Source of the DNA: Desulfobacteraceae bacterium
Lineage (GTDB): Bacteria > Desulfobacterota > Desulfobacteria > Desulfobacterales > ETH-SRB1
NCBI GenBank assembly: GCA_014237365.1
Contig: JABZFQ010000023.1
Location: forward strand, 1-33,675
DNA: 33,675 nt
Direction: 5' to 3'
Shown here: positions 1 through 9,190 of the stretch, piece by piece
Layout of the letters: each line of letters starts with the position of its first letter
How positions within the stretch are numbered: the first letter of the stretch is position 1
The notes under the pieces: model-generated
The model's input: the letters and a program-made list of their open reading frames with translations, nothing else
Database searches by the model: none
What the model was told of the DNA's origin: nothing
Translations under genes and position numbers: made by a program

Positions 1-165
1 ACTTCCACAACTATGCATCACAGCTTCAGGCCGCCTTTGTTCGATCTCAAATCCCAAAAATATTGAAATAGGTAAGCTATTCCATCAACTTTTGTGATCT
101 GAGATCAAACAAATTCGACTCAAATCTGTGCGCCTACTTGGGGAAGTTATTTCGTCCACGTTCCT
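1..165 (-). repeat. Palindromic MITE-like repeat, copy 1 (cut by window edge)
   Basis: Right part of a ~183-bp repeat found eight times in the window. The left terminus, about 20 bases, lies outside the window. The right terminus reads GAAGTTATTTCGTCCACGTT and ends CCT. I define orientation '+' as the copies that begin with the arm containing AAGTAGGCGCATAG; this copy runs the other way. It lies upstream of the glnE promoter. Confidence 0.9.
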
Positions 166-285
166 TAGGGCATCTTAGGGGGCATCGCTGACAAGCGTAG
201 TATTTCGGCATTTATCAGTTTTTTGCATGGTAGCTTGGGTAACTTGTCGAAACAAAAGGTTTTCGGACGGCCACGAATTAACACT

Positions 286-313
286 TTGAACTCTGATGGT
301 TTCCTGTTATACT
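286..313 (+). promoter_or_regulatory. Candidate sigma-70 promoter of glnE
   Basis: A -35-like TTGAAC (286-291) and a -10-like TATACT (308-313) are separated by 16 bp, about 64 bp before the glnE start. Bases 166-285, between the repeat and this promoter, show nothing else I can name. Prediction from consensus only. Confidence 0.45.
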
Positions 314-376
314 TTACAAGGCTATAAACTGCGCTTTTTGAAACAATCAGGATTATAAGAAAAAATTAAACCACGA

Positions 377-3262
377 ATGAAACCGGCAAATGATTTACCA
401 GTAGAACTGGCAGAAGAAGCAAAGAATAGACTGGTTGCTTTTATAGATGCAGCGGAGAATGCAAAAGTCAAAATCAGGCATTATCCTGAAATATTTGCTG
501 TTATAAAGCAGGTTTTTGCTTTCAGTGATTTTGTTGCCAAAAGCTGCATACGCAATCCTCAGATGCTGGCTGATCTTATTATAAGCGGTGATATTAAAAA
601 ACGGTACGCAAAGGGTGAATATAATAATAAGCTTAAAATCTTTTTTTCTGAGGCAAAAGAAAATAATAATATTTCCAGTAAGCTGCGTCGTTTCAGACTT
701 CGTGAGAAAGTAAGAATCGCGTGGCGGGATCTTGCGGGCTGGGCGGATCTTTTGGAAACCATGGCGGATCTTTCAAATTTTGCAGATACATGTTTAGAAG
801 AGGCGCTTTCAGTTCTTTATAGATCGCTCTGCTCTGAATACGGCAATCCTACTGGAGCTGACGGAGCTCAAGAATATCTTGTGCTTTTTGGTATGGGTAA
901 ACTTGGAGCACGTGAACTTAACTTTTCTTCTGACATTGATTTGATTTTTGCATATACTGAAGTCGGGAGAACAAAAGGTAAATCAAAGTCGATCAGCAAT
1001 GAAGAATTTTTTGTGCTCCTTTGCAGACGTCTTTTAAATGTAATTGGCACAACCACTCCGGGTGGACTTGTTTTTCGTATTGATATGCGGCTTCGGCCTT
1101 TTGGCGAAAGCGGGCCTTTGGTTATGAGTTTTGACAACATGGAAGCTTATTACCAGAGACATGGCCGGGAATGGGAACGGTATGCCTGGATCAAGGCAAG
1201 GGTTGTGGCCGGCAACAAAGAAGCCGGCAGAAAACTTTTGGACAGACTTAAGCCTTTTGTTTTTCGTAGATACCTTGATTTTGGAGTTTATGAATCTTTA
1301 AGGGATATGAAGCACAAAATATCTCTTGAAGTAAGTCATAAGGTAATGGAGGGAAATGTTAAAGTTGGTCATGGAGGTATAAGGGAAATAGAATTTTTCG
1401 GACAGATATTTCAGCTTATACGTGGAGGAGTAGTACCAGTCCTTCAGGATCGTAGTATTCTGAATATTTTAAAGATCCTTGCTAATAGAAGCTACATTCC
1501 CCAGGAGGTTTGCAATGATCTTACAGAGGCATATGAGTTTTTACGAAATACAGAGCACCGGCTTCAGGAATTTTCTGATCAGCAGACCCATAAAATTCCG
1601 TCAGATCCTGCCGGGAAAGCACGTCTTGCCGCATCAATGGGCTTTGATAAATGGGAGTTTTTTGCTTTAGAGCTTAAACGGCACATGAAAAGTGTCCACT
1701 ATCATTTTAATAAATTGCTTGCCACTGAAGATTTTGAGACAAAAGGCGAAAAAATTGATGGTGAATTGAGAAATGTATGGCTTGATCTTATAGAAAATGA
1801 CCATAGCAGTAAAGTGCTTTTTAATGCCGGCTTTGACGGGCCGGATGAGATATTGCGTTTATTGGGACATCTTCGTAATAATCCGGAAACACGCTTACTG
1901 AGCAATGAAGGGCGAAAACGGCTTGATAAGCTTATCCCGCTCGTGTTGAAGGAAGTCGGAAAATCCGAACAACCATATCTTGCTTTAAACCGTATAATTG
2001 ATTTGATCAAAGTAATAGAAAGGCGAACCTGTTACATAGCTCTTCTTTTAGAAAATCCTGATGCTCTTGTTCATCTGGTTAAACTTTCAAATGCAAGTCC
2101 ATGGATAGTTTCTTTGCTGGCTCGTCATCCGGTACTTCTGGATGAATTGCTTGATGCCCGCACTCTATATGTACCACCGAATAAATCTGATATTATAGAT
2201 GAGATAAGAAAAAAACTTCACCATATACCTGCCCAGGATCTTGAATATCAGATTGAAGAATTGTGTATTTTCAAACAGATCGATATATTGCGTGTCGCAG
2301 CAGCGGATGTTACAAATGCCCTTCCCCTTATGAGGGTGAGCGACCATCTTACCGAGATTGCCGAGACAATAATTAATGAGGTTCTTGAACTTTCCTGGAA
2401 TCATTTAATTGAAAAACATGGAAAGCCGACCTGCCTTTTTGACGGAAAAACAAGCGAAAGGGGTTTTGTTATTATAGCCTATGGCAAGCTGGGTGGTCTT
2501 GAACTCGGTTATGGCGGCGATCTTGACCTGGTTTTTCTTCATGCAGGGACTAAAGGACAAACAAAAAGCGGAATACGTCCAATAGATAACGCTCAATTTT
2601 TTGCCCGCCTGGGGCAAAGAGTCATTCATATTCTGACTGCGCATACTTCTGCAGGAAGCCTGTATGAAACAGATATGAGGTTGCGCCCAAGCGGAAGTTC
2701 CGGGCCCCTGGTTTGCCACATTGAAGCATTTAAAGAATATCAGGTTGAAAAAGCCTGGACCTGGGAACATCAGGCCCTCGTTAAGGCAAGAGCTGTAAGC
2801 GGAGATATTAACCTGGCGAAGTATTTTGAACAGATACGCAAGGAGGTGCTTACTCTTTCACGCAGCAAAACCAAGCTTCAGCAGGAGGTCGGGGAGATGC
2901 GGGAACGTATGCGCAAGGAGCTTTTAAACACAGAGCCAGGATTTTTTGATCTCAAGCAGGACCAAGGAGGTATGGTTGATATTGAATTTATAGTTCAGTA
3001 TCTTGTACTTTTGAAATCCAGCGAATATAATGAACTTGCCGGATGGACAGACATTGTGCGTCTTCTGGAAACATTGATTGAAACAAAGATAGTGGACGAT
3101 TCTACGGCGCGTTTCCTTAAGAAGGCCTATCTGGAATATAGAGCATCTGCTCACAGGCTCAGCCTTCAGGAAAAACCCGCTAAAGTACCTGATAGTGAAT
3201 TTATTGATCTGCGTGAGAACGTAAAAAAAATCTGGGAGACTTTTGTTGAGAATGGCCATTGA
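377..3262 (+). CDS. glnE: Bifunctional glutamine synthetase adenylyltransferase/deadenylase GlnE
   Basis: GlnE adds AMP to, and removes it from, a tyrosine of glutamine synthetase, switching nitrogen assimilation off and on under control of PII. The 961 residues match the usual length (E. coli about 946). Two nucleotidyltransferase halves are visible. The N-terminal (deadenylylating) one has GMGKLGARELNFSSDIDLIF near residues 172-191. The C-terminal (adenylylating) one has YGKLGGLELGYGGDLDLVF near 702-721. Both keep the G-G/S-D-x-D-L core, and both are followed by MRLRP-type motifs, so both activities look intact. The start is the ATG at 377, with no clear Shine-Dalgarno sequence. glnD and glnB lie downstream, but an unrelated ATPase gene and two repeats interrupt the set. 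The stop is 43 bp before repeat copy 2. Confidence 0.95.
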   Translation: MKPANDLPVELAEEAKNRLVAFIDAAENAKVKIRHYPEIFAVIKQVFAFSDFVAKSCIRNPQMLADLIISGDIKKRYAKGEYNNKLKIFFSEAKENNNISSKLRRFRLREKVRIAWRDLAGWADLLETMADLSNFADTCLEEALSVLYRSLCSEYGNPTGADGAQEYLVLFGMGKLGARELNFSSDIDLIFAYTEVGRTKGKSKSISNEEFFVLLCRRLLNVIGTTTPGGLVFRIDMRLRPFGESGPLVMSFDNMEAYYQRHGREWERYAWIKARVVAGNKEAGRKLLDRLKPFVFRRYLDFGVYESLRDMKHKISLEVSHKVMEGNVKVGHGGIREIEFFGQIFQLIRGGVVPVLQDRSILNILKILANRSYIPQEVCNDLTEAYEFLRNTEHRLQEFSDQQTHKIPSDPAGKARLAASMGFDKWEFFALELKRHMKSVHYHFNKLLATEDFETKGEKIDGELRNVWLDLIENDHSSKVLFNAGFDGPDEILRLLGHLRNNPETRLLSNEGRKRLDKLIPLVLKEVGKSEQPYLALNRIIDLIKVIERRTCYIALLLENPDALVHLVKLSNASPWIVSLLARHPVLLDELLDARTLYVPPNKSDIIDEIRKKLHHIPAQDLEYQIEELCIFKQIDILRVAAADVTNALPLMRVSDHLTEIAETIINEVLELSWNHLIEKHGKPTCLFDGKTSERGFVIIAYGKLGGLELGYGGDLDLVFLHAGTKGQTKSGIRPIDNAQFFARLGQRVIHILTAHTSAGSLYETDMRLRPSGSSGPLVCHIEAFKEYQVEKAWTWEHQALVKARAVSGDINLAKYFEQIRKEVLTLSRSKTKLQQEVGEMRERMRKELLNTEPGFFDLKQDQGGMVDIEFIVQYLVLLKSSEYNELAGWTDIVRLLETLIETKIVDDSTARFLKKAYLEYRASAHRLSLQEKPAKVPDSEFIDLRENVKKIWETFVENGH

Positions 3263-3305
3263 TGACCAAAGCAATTTAAAGTGTCCCGCCTTGTGTTCGT
3301 AGCTA

Positions 3306-3488
3306 AGGAACGGGGACGAAATAACTTCCCCAACTATGCATCACAGCTTCAGGCCGCCTTTGTCCGATCTCAAATCCCAAAAATATTGAAATAGGTAAGC
3401 TATTCCTTCAACTTTTGTGATCTGAGATCGAACAAATTCGACCCAAATCTGTGCGCCTACTTGTGGAAGTTATTTCATCCCCGTTCCT
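3306..3488 (-). repeat. Palindromic MITE-like repeat, copy 2
   Basis: 183 bp, complete, in the same orientation as copy 1. Its termini are AGGAACGGGGACGAAATAAC and the near-complement ending CATCCCCGTTCCT. Both arms carry the GGGG/CCCC variant where most copies have GTGG/CCAC. TA lies directly on both sides (cTA|AGGAAC, GTTCC|TA). It lies between glnE and the ATPase gene. Confidence 0.93.
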
Positions 3489-3525
3489 AATCAGAAAGAA
3501 TTGCAAGGGCGTTTTCTGGAAGGAT

Positions 3526-3585
3526 TTGACAATTACATCGTTTAACATTACTTAGTGCCTGAACTAAAACCTCGTTCAGGCACTA
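3526..3585 (+). promoter_or_regulatory. Candidate promoter with perfect 12-bp inverted repeat before the ATPase gene
   Basis: A consensus -35 TTGACA (3526-3531) is followed after 17 bp by a weak -10 TACTTA (3549-3554). A perfect inverted repeat follows: TAGTGCCTGAAC (3553-3564), 9-base loop, GTTCAGGCACTA (3574-3585). It ends 16 bp before the ATPase start codon and has no T-tract. It could be an operator overlapping the promoter, or an RNA hairpin near the ribosome-binding site. The sequence alone cannot separate these. Confidence 0.45.
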
Positions 3586-3601
3586 CTTAGAGGCATAATG
3601 A

Positions 3602-5422
3602 ATGGCTATTAACGAACAACTTGTTGCAGAAAAGAAAAACAGTAACTGGGCTATTCGTCCCTTGGTTTCTGAAGAAGTCTATACTGACCGCGAGGAACAT
3701 CTGGAATATCTTTACAATGCAGCTCTTGATGCCATAGGCCGCAGGACTACGTCCACCGTGCTTTTAGGCCAGCGCCGCATGGGAAAAACCGAGATATTCA
3801 AGCGGGTTGTGAACCGTCTCTTTTTTGAGCAGGATCATCTGGATCCAAATGCGGTTGTGCCGGTCTATTACAGTTTTAAAGATGAGCCGCTTGACCGGTG
3901 GGAGTTTGCTATTGGATATGTGGAGAATTTTCTTCGGTGGTATGCGGCATTTCGATTGAGAGAACCTTCTATTCTGTCCCCTGACTCAGTAAGCAGGGAT
4001 GGCCTTTCGGAATTGATCAAAGCCCGTCTTGAAGTTCCTGAAGGGCTCGCGGGTGCTCTCAATTTTATGCGGTTTCTTCAAAAAAAGGACGTTACTACGC
4101 CTGAAGACAAGGCTGTGACTCTTCCCCGGAGGATTTCTGACTGGGATGAGAGCACTATTGTCATGTTTTTGGACGAATTTCAAAACACCCGTCTTCCACA
4201 ATACAACTTCAGTATAGTCGGTTTTATGCAGGAAGCAGTTGAATCTCCCACATGTCCCCATTTTGTCACAGGCTCTGCCATGAGTATCCTGGCAAAAGAG
4301 ATACTTGGTCGGGGTTCGCTTTTTGGGCGGTTCCGCAGCCATCCGATTGAACCGATGACCAACTATTGGGGCGCGCAGTTAGCGTTCAATGCTTCCAGTT
4401 ATCACAGAGTGAGAATAGAGGAAAAGATGCTGCCGGTACTGGCAGATCGCTGTGGAAGAAATCCATTTTATATTACTGCGGTAATCCAGCAGGCGGCAGA
4501 ACAGGATAAGCCGATTGTAAGCGAAGAAACACTAAACGAGATCCTGGCGGTTGATCTTTCTTCCGGTTTTATCTGGGCTGAACTGAATGACCAGGTAACA
4601 AAGTGGATAGAGCGGATCAATGAATACGGGATTACCAAGTGGGTGCTTTATCTTTCTGCCATAGAAGAAGGAGACAGGCTTGATCTTGATAGAATCCAGA
4701 AAAAACTTGCCGAGCGTGAAGGAAAAGTTGTGCCAATGGATACTATCAGAGATGTGCTGATAAAGCTGTCCAGAGGCGATCTTCTCCAGTACATGGAACT
4801 TGGCGGCTGGTTCAAAAAGATAGATGATCCGATCCTGCTTGAGTTCTTGAAGGTATGGGGCAGGATAGAGGTAGAGGGTCAAGATAGAGCAACGGTGCAA
4901 AATGATTTAAGAACTCAGTATCAGACCATAAAGCGTCGCATTTATGACCATCGGGGCTATCTTGCAGAGGTATATATAGCTCAAATCCTCTGGACAGGAC
5001 AAAACAAGACCCTTCCCGGCACATTCTTTCATAGCAAAGAAGATATCACTTTGCCGTGGCATTTCAGTTATGTTAAGCTGCGAAGCAGATTTGGTAGTGG
5101 CAAAGGTATGGAAATAGACGTGGAAGGCGGAGCAGGCAAAGAGCGCTGGATATGTGAAAGCAAGTGGTGGGTAGGCCGAAAGGTGGGCATAGCTGAGGTA
5201 GAATCTTTGATGCGGAAGGGAAACATTCTAAAAGACGAAGTGGGTGAAGGACTTCGGATTTTAAGATTGTGGTTCTTTGCTCACGACGGTTTTACTGAGG
5301 AAGCAGAGGCGTTGATGCTGAAAAATAGTGTGCTTTGGTCGGTAAGAGAAGATTTGAATGGGTTGCTTGAGTGTTTGGGGTTGAGAGGCTTGCCGGAGTT
5401 GGTAGATGAGCAGGTGAATTGA
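3602..5422 (+). CDS. AAA/STAND-like ATPase with C-terminal PD-(D/E)XK nuclease-like domain
   Basis: 606 residues. The P-loop LLGQRRMGKTEI lies near residues 54-65 and a Walker B, IVMFLDEFQ, near 184-192. This fits the 'archaeal ATPase'/STAND NTPase family. A helical, winged-helix-like middle follows. The C-terminal part has EIDVEGG near 503 and WICESKWW near 515-522. That D...E-x-K arrangement is typical of PD-(D/E)XK nuclease folds and of the DUF234-type tail in this ATPase family. The start is the ATG at 3602, with AGAGG about 10 bp upstream. The role is unknown; such proteins are often linked to mobile DNA or defence. It interrupts the glnE-glnD-glnB set and is bracketed by repeat copies 2 and 3 in opposite orientations, which suggests insertion. 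The nuclease call rests on motif spacing and is tentative. Confidence 0.75.
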   Translation: MAINEQLVAEKKNSNWAIRPLVSEEVYTDREEHLEYLYNAALDAIGRRTTSTVLLGQRRMGKTEIFKRVVNRLFFEQDHLDPNAVVPVYYSFKDEPLDRWEFAIGYVENFLRWYAAFRLREPSILSPDSVSRDGLSELIKARLEVPEGLAGALNFMRFLQKKDVTTPEDKAVTLPRRISDWDESTIVMFLDEFQNTRLPQYNFSIVGFMQEAVESPTCPHFVTGSAMSILAKEILGRGSLFGRFRSHPIEPMTNYWGAQLAFNASSYHRVRIEEKMLPVLADRCGRNPFYITAVIQQAAEQDKPIVSEETLNEILAVDLSSGFIWAELNDQVTKWIERINEYGITKWVLYLSAIEEGDRLDLDRIQKKLAEREGKVVPMDTIRDVLIKLSRGDLLQYMELGGWFKKIDDPILLEFLKVWGRIEVEGQDRATVQNDLRTQYQTIKRRIYDHRGYLAEVYIAQILWTGQNKTLPGTFFHSKEDITLPWHFSYVKLRSRFGSGKGMEIDVEGGAGKERWICESKWWVGRKVGIAEVESLMRKGNILKDEVGEGLRILRLWFFAHDGFTEEAEALMLKNSVLWSVREDLNGLLECLGLRGLPELVDEQVN

Positions 5423-5461
5423 TCTTAAACCTTAGGACTCGCCCAAAATTAAATTTACATT

Positions 5462-5598
5462 TTTGGGTCGAATTTGTTTGATCTCAGATCACAAAAGTTG
5501 ATGGAATAGCTTACCTATTTCAATATTTTTGGGATTTGAGCCTGGATTTGAGATTTGGCAAAGGCGGCCTGAAGCTGTGATGCATAGTTGTGGAAGTT
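5462..5598 (+). repeat. Palindromic MITE-like repeat, copy 3 (degenerate, ends missing)
   Basis: The core of the repeat is clear (TTGGGTCGAATTTGTTTGAT near the left, GTGATGCATAGTTGTGGAAG at the right), but both outer termini are gone. A small internal duplication (TGAGCCTGGATTTGAGATTTGG) has been gained near 5537. Orientation is opposite to copy 2. The right end runs into the glnD reading frame and contains its first available start codon. Confidence 0.88.
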
Positions 5599-8218
5599 CA
5601 TAAAAGTCCGGCCTGAAACTGCTTCGGAGAAGTTGCAAAAAAAGAAAAAGCATCTGATTTTGGATTTCATTAGTGGGAAAGAACACAGCATTATGAAACC
5701 CCATAGCCGGATTTTAGACGATTATTTTATAGAAAAATTCGAAAGCAGCATTGTTGATCCTCAAACAGATATCTCTAAGCATCCTTATGCCATAATCGCT
5801 TTGGGTGGCTATGGCAGGAAAGAACAGTGCATTCACTCGGATGTTGATCTTCTTTTTCTTTTTGAAAAAAATGTTCCGGATGAAGCCGATGATATTATAC
5901 AGGAAACAGTGTATCCGATCTGGGATATAGGTTTAGATGTGGGGCATTCAACCAGGTCGATAAAAGAATGTGTAAGCCTTTCAGAACAAGATTTTGTGAT
6001 TTTGACTTCAGTTCTGGATGCGCGTTTTATATGTGGGATGTCTGTTTTGTATTCAGAGCTAATGAAACAAATTCGGGAAAAGGTAATAAGGGACAAATCC
6101 GACAAAATTATAAAATGGCTTGTTCAAAGCGGTATTAAGCGACATGGTCGTTTTGGAGACTCTGCATATTTGCTTGAACCAAATATTAAGGAAGGACAGG
6201 GGGGATTGAGAGATTACCACACAATGCTGTGGATTGCCCGGATTAAATATAACATTAAACAGCCAAGAGATCTTGAGTATTATGGTCTCCTTTCTCATAG
6301 TGAGTTCCGGATTTTAAAAGAGACGCTTTCGTTTATATGGAACGTAAGAAACCGATTGCATTATATAGCCGGGAGAAAATGTGATCAATTGTATTTCGAG
6401 TACCAGACAGAACTGGCTGATACCCTTAATCTCAGAGAACAAAACGGGCTGCAGCCAGTAGAAAGATTTTTAGCAAAATTGCACAGCCGGATGGAGCTTT
6501 TAAAGCAGCAATACTTGATGTTTATCGGTGAACAAGCGTACACAGAAAAGTCAAAGTCGGCAAAAAAACTCAATACACAGTCTCAAATAAATGGTCTCGA
6601 AGTTAAGAGGGGTATGCTTAATTTTGTTTCTTCCGAGGCTATACTGGATTCTCCGGATTTATTGATAACAATATTTGAAGAAAGCGCTCGCCTGCAAGTT
6701 CCATTAAGTTCTGAAGCAAAACGGCAGTTAAAAGAATTTATATATTTGATTGATGATGATTTCAGAAACTCTTCATTTGCTTTAAAATCTTTTGAAAGGA
6801 TTTTATTTGCTCCTCCCACAACAATTGATGTTTTGAACTATATGTTAACTACAGGATTTTTAGTGCAGTTTATACCTGAATTTAAGAGTATTGTTAATCG
6901 GATTCAGTTCGACGAATACCATCTATATCCTGTTGCCAGGCATTCATTGCTTACAGTGCAGACAATAAAAAAATTCGGCACATCTGCAGATAAAACAGAA
7001 GACCAATTATGTGGAAATCTGTATAAAGAGCTTTCCAATAAGAGATTACTGCTTTGGGCAGCTTTTTTCCATGATATCGGGAAAGGGGAACCGGCTGGGG
7101 GGCATTCACAGAGAGGAGCAAAAATCGTTAATGATATACTTAAAAAAAGAGGTTTCAAAAAAAGCGATATAGAAACCATAATATTTTTAATAAATGAACA
7201 TTTACTTCTTATAAAGACTGCGTCCAGAAGAGATATAAATGATGAGGAAACAGCTATCTCCTGTGCCAGAAAAATAAAGGATATAGAACGATTAATAATG
7301 CTTTACCTCCTGACTGTTTCAGATTCAATTTCTACCGGTCCAAAGGCTTGGAATGAATGGACATCAGCACTTTTAAGAAACTTTTTCCTTACAGTGCTGA
7401 ACATTTTGAAAAAAGGTGAGCTGGCAACAGGAGAAGCCGTTGAGACAGTTAATAAGAAAAAAAAAGAAATTTTATTATCTGCATCTTCGCTGCAGGAAAA
7501 GCAGAAATTAGAGCAGTTTTTTGAGGTAATGTCGCCGAGATATCTTCTGTATACTTTGGCACAAGATATATTGGAACATATCAGGCTTTATAAAAAACTT
7601 GGGAATACCGATTTTGTCTGGAAAGTAACCCGAACTTCGGATTCTAACACAAGGGTTGTAACGATTTGTGCAATAGATCGTCCCGGGCTTTTTTCAAAGA
7701 TTGCAGGAGTATTTACATTAAACAGCATTGATATTCTGGATACTCAGGCATATACTTGGCGAAATAATATAGCCCTTGATATTTTTAAAGTTAAGCCGCC
7801 TATTGATCAAATTTTTGAAACTGAACGATGGGATAAAGCAGAAGCAAATCTTAAATCTGCTCTTGCGGATGAGTTGAATCTTACTGAAGCGCTAAAGGAA
7901 AAGATGTCGGCTTATCAATCCTTTAGACCACGCGCATCAAAAAGGCCCACCCGGATCGTTGTTGATAATGGAAGCTCCAGTTTTTTTACAATCATTGAAG
8001 TTTTTGCGTATGACTTTCCGGGGCTGCTTTTCAGCATTACTGACGCTCTTTTAAGATGCGGGCTGGATGTATGGATCTCAAAAATTTCTACTAAAGTTGA
8101 TCAGGTTGTAGATGTTTTTTACGTCAGAGATTTTGATGGCCAAAAGGTTGATGCACCGGATCGGGTGCATGCAATCAAAAAGGCGCTATCGGATGTTCTG
8201 CCGGGAACAGGGGTTTAG
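5588..8218 (+). CDS. glnD: PII uridylyltransferase/uridylyl-removing enzyme GlnD
   Basis: GlnD senses glutamine and uridylylates or deuridylylates PII (GlnB). The 876 residues compare with about 890 in E. coli, and all domains are present. The nucleotidyltransferase has LGGYGRKEQCIHSDVDLLF near residues 71-90. The HD hydrolase has AAFFHDIGKG near 490-500. Two ACT glutamine-sensing domains begin near 692 (AIDRPGLFSKIAG) and 801 (AYDFPGLLFSITDA). The longest frame starts at a TTG (5588) that lies inside repeat copy 3, giving an N-terminus MWKFIKVRP. An ATG at residue 36 (5693) is an alternative, but the 35 residues before it include a basic helix expected of the family. The true start is therefore uncertain. 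The target PII gene follows 151 bp downstream. Confidence 0.94.
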   Translation: MWKFIKVRPETASEKLQKKKKHLILDFISGKEHSIMKPHSRILDDYFIEKFESSIVDPQTDISKHPYAIIALGGYGRKEQCIHSDVDLLFLFEKNVPDEADDIIQETVYPIWDIGLDVGHSTRSIKECVSLSEQDFVILTSVLDARFICGMSVLYSELMKQIREKVIRDKSDKIIKWLVQSGIKRHGRFGDSAYLLEPNIKEGQGGLRDYHTMLWIARIKYNIKQPRDLEYYGLLSHSEFRILKETLSFIWNVRNRLHYIAGRKCDQLYFEYQTELADTLNLREQNGLQPVERFLAKLHSRMELLKQQYLMFIGEQAYTEKSKSAKKLNTQSQINGLEVKRGMLNFVSSEAILDSPDLLITIFEESARLQVPLSSEAKRQLKEFIYLIDDDFRNSSFALKSFERILFAPPTTIDVLNYMLTTGFLVQFIPEFKSIVNRIQFDEYHLYPVARHSLLTVQTIKKFGTSADKTEDQLCGNLYKELSNKRLLLWAAFFHDIGKGEPAGGHSQRGAKIVNDILKKRGFKKSDIETIIFLINEHLLLIKTASRRDINDEETAISCARKIKDIERLIMLYLLTVSDSISTGPKAWNEWTSALLRNFFLTVLNILKKGELATGEAVETVNKKKKEILLSASSLQEKQKLEQFFEVMSPRYLLYTLAQDILEHIRLYKKLGNTDFVWKVTRTSDSNTRVVTICAIDRPGLFSKIAGVFTLNSIDILDTQAYTWRNNIALDIFKVKPPIDQIFETERWDKAEANLKSALADELNLTEALKEKMSAYQSFRPRASKRPTRIVVDNGSSSFFTIIEVFAYDFPGLLFSITDALLRCGLDVWISKISTKVDQVVDVFYVRDFDGQKVDAPDRVHAIKKALSDVLPGTGV

Positions 8219-8317
8219 GGAGCTGGGCAGGAATTTTTTAATGAATTATGCGACGGCTGAAGCATTTTAACCGTGAACGGCTATATGAACCGAACTTTTT
8301 GCTTTTATGTTTTGATC

Positions 8318-8352
8318 AACCGTTAACTGTTAACCGTGAACTGTAAACCGTT
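8318..8352 (+). repeat. 14-bp tandem direct repeats upstream of glnB
   Basis: AACCGTTAACTGTT (8318-8331), AACCGTGAACTGTA (8332-8345) and a half unit AACCGTT (8346-8352) stand in direct tandem, ending 17 bp before the glnB start. A related AACCGTGAACGG occurs at 8269-8280. Regulator binding site or simple-sequence repeat; undecided. Confidence 0.6.
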
Positions 8353-8357
8353 ACTAA

Positions 8358-8714
<357 letters not shown>

Positions 8715-8716
8715 TA

Positions 8717-8900
8717 AGGAACGTGGACGAATTAACTTCCCCAAGTAGACGCATAGAGTTGGGTCGAATTTATTTGATCTCAGATCACAAAAGTTGATGG
8801 AATAGCTTACCTAATTTCAATATTTTTGGGATTTGAGATCAAATAAAGGCGGCCTGAAGCTGTGATGCATAGTTGGGGAAGTTAATTCGTCCACGTTCCT
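8717..8900 (+). repeat. Palindromic MITE-like repeat, copy 4
   Basis: 184 bp, complete. The left arm has GGACGAATTAACTTCCCC and the right arm GGGGAAGTTAATTCGTCC. The AATTAA variant is thus matched by TTAATT in the other arm. Flanked by TA on both sides (aaTA|AGGAAC, GTTCC|TAacc). It begins 2 bp after the glnB stop. Confidence 0.93.
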
Positions 8901-8936
8901 AACCTACTCCGGTAATCCCGGATAGCCATCCTTGAA

Positions 8937-8972
8937 CCGGCAAACATTTATCATCTTTGGCAAAATCTTGCC
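8937..8972 (+). promoter_or_regulatory. Upstream activator site A (GGCAA-N4-TTGCC palindrome)
   Basis: CCGGCAAAC begins at 8937 and the palindrome GGCAAAATCTTGCC occupies 8959-8972. The half-sites GGCAA at 8939 and 8959 are 20 bp apart, about two helical turns. An almost identical arrangement occurs at 12417-12451 before the next operon. The likely binder is the activator encoded at 11325-12332. Confidence 0.7.
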
Positions 8973-9070
8973 GTAATTTCATTCCAAGAATTATCAGCAC
9001 GCAGAAAGTCCATAATTTTAAATCCTTATATATCAACTGATTATATTGAATTAATATGATTTTTAGTCAT

Positions 9071-9087
9071 TTGGCATGAACCTTGCT
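9071..9087 (+). promoter_or_regulatory. Sigma-54 (-24/-12) promoter of the CBS-DASS transporter operon
   Basis: TTGGCATGAACCTTGCT matches the RpoN consensus (TGGCAC-N5-TTGCW) with correct GG-GC spacing. The GG is 114 bp downstream of the start of the activator palindrome at 8959. A near-copy is at 12549-12565. A 104-bp leader follows before the CBS gene. Confidence 0.75.
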
Positions 9088-9190
9088 TTTGCCTATATAT
9101 AAGGCATAATAAGGCAGGAATTCTTGATTTATATTAAGTTTAGCAACTTGAAATTTTTTCAAAAATATCAACAGGTTAAAGGAGGTATCT

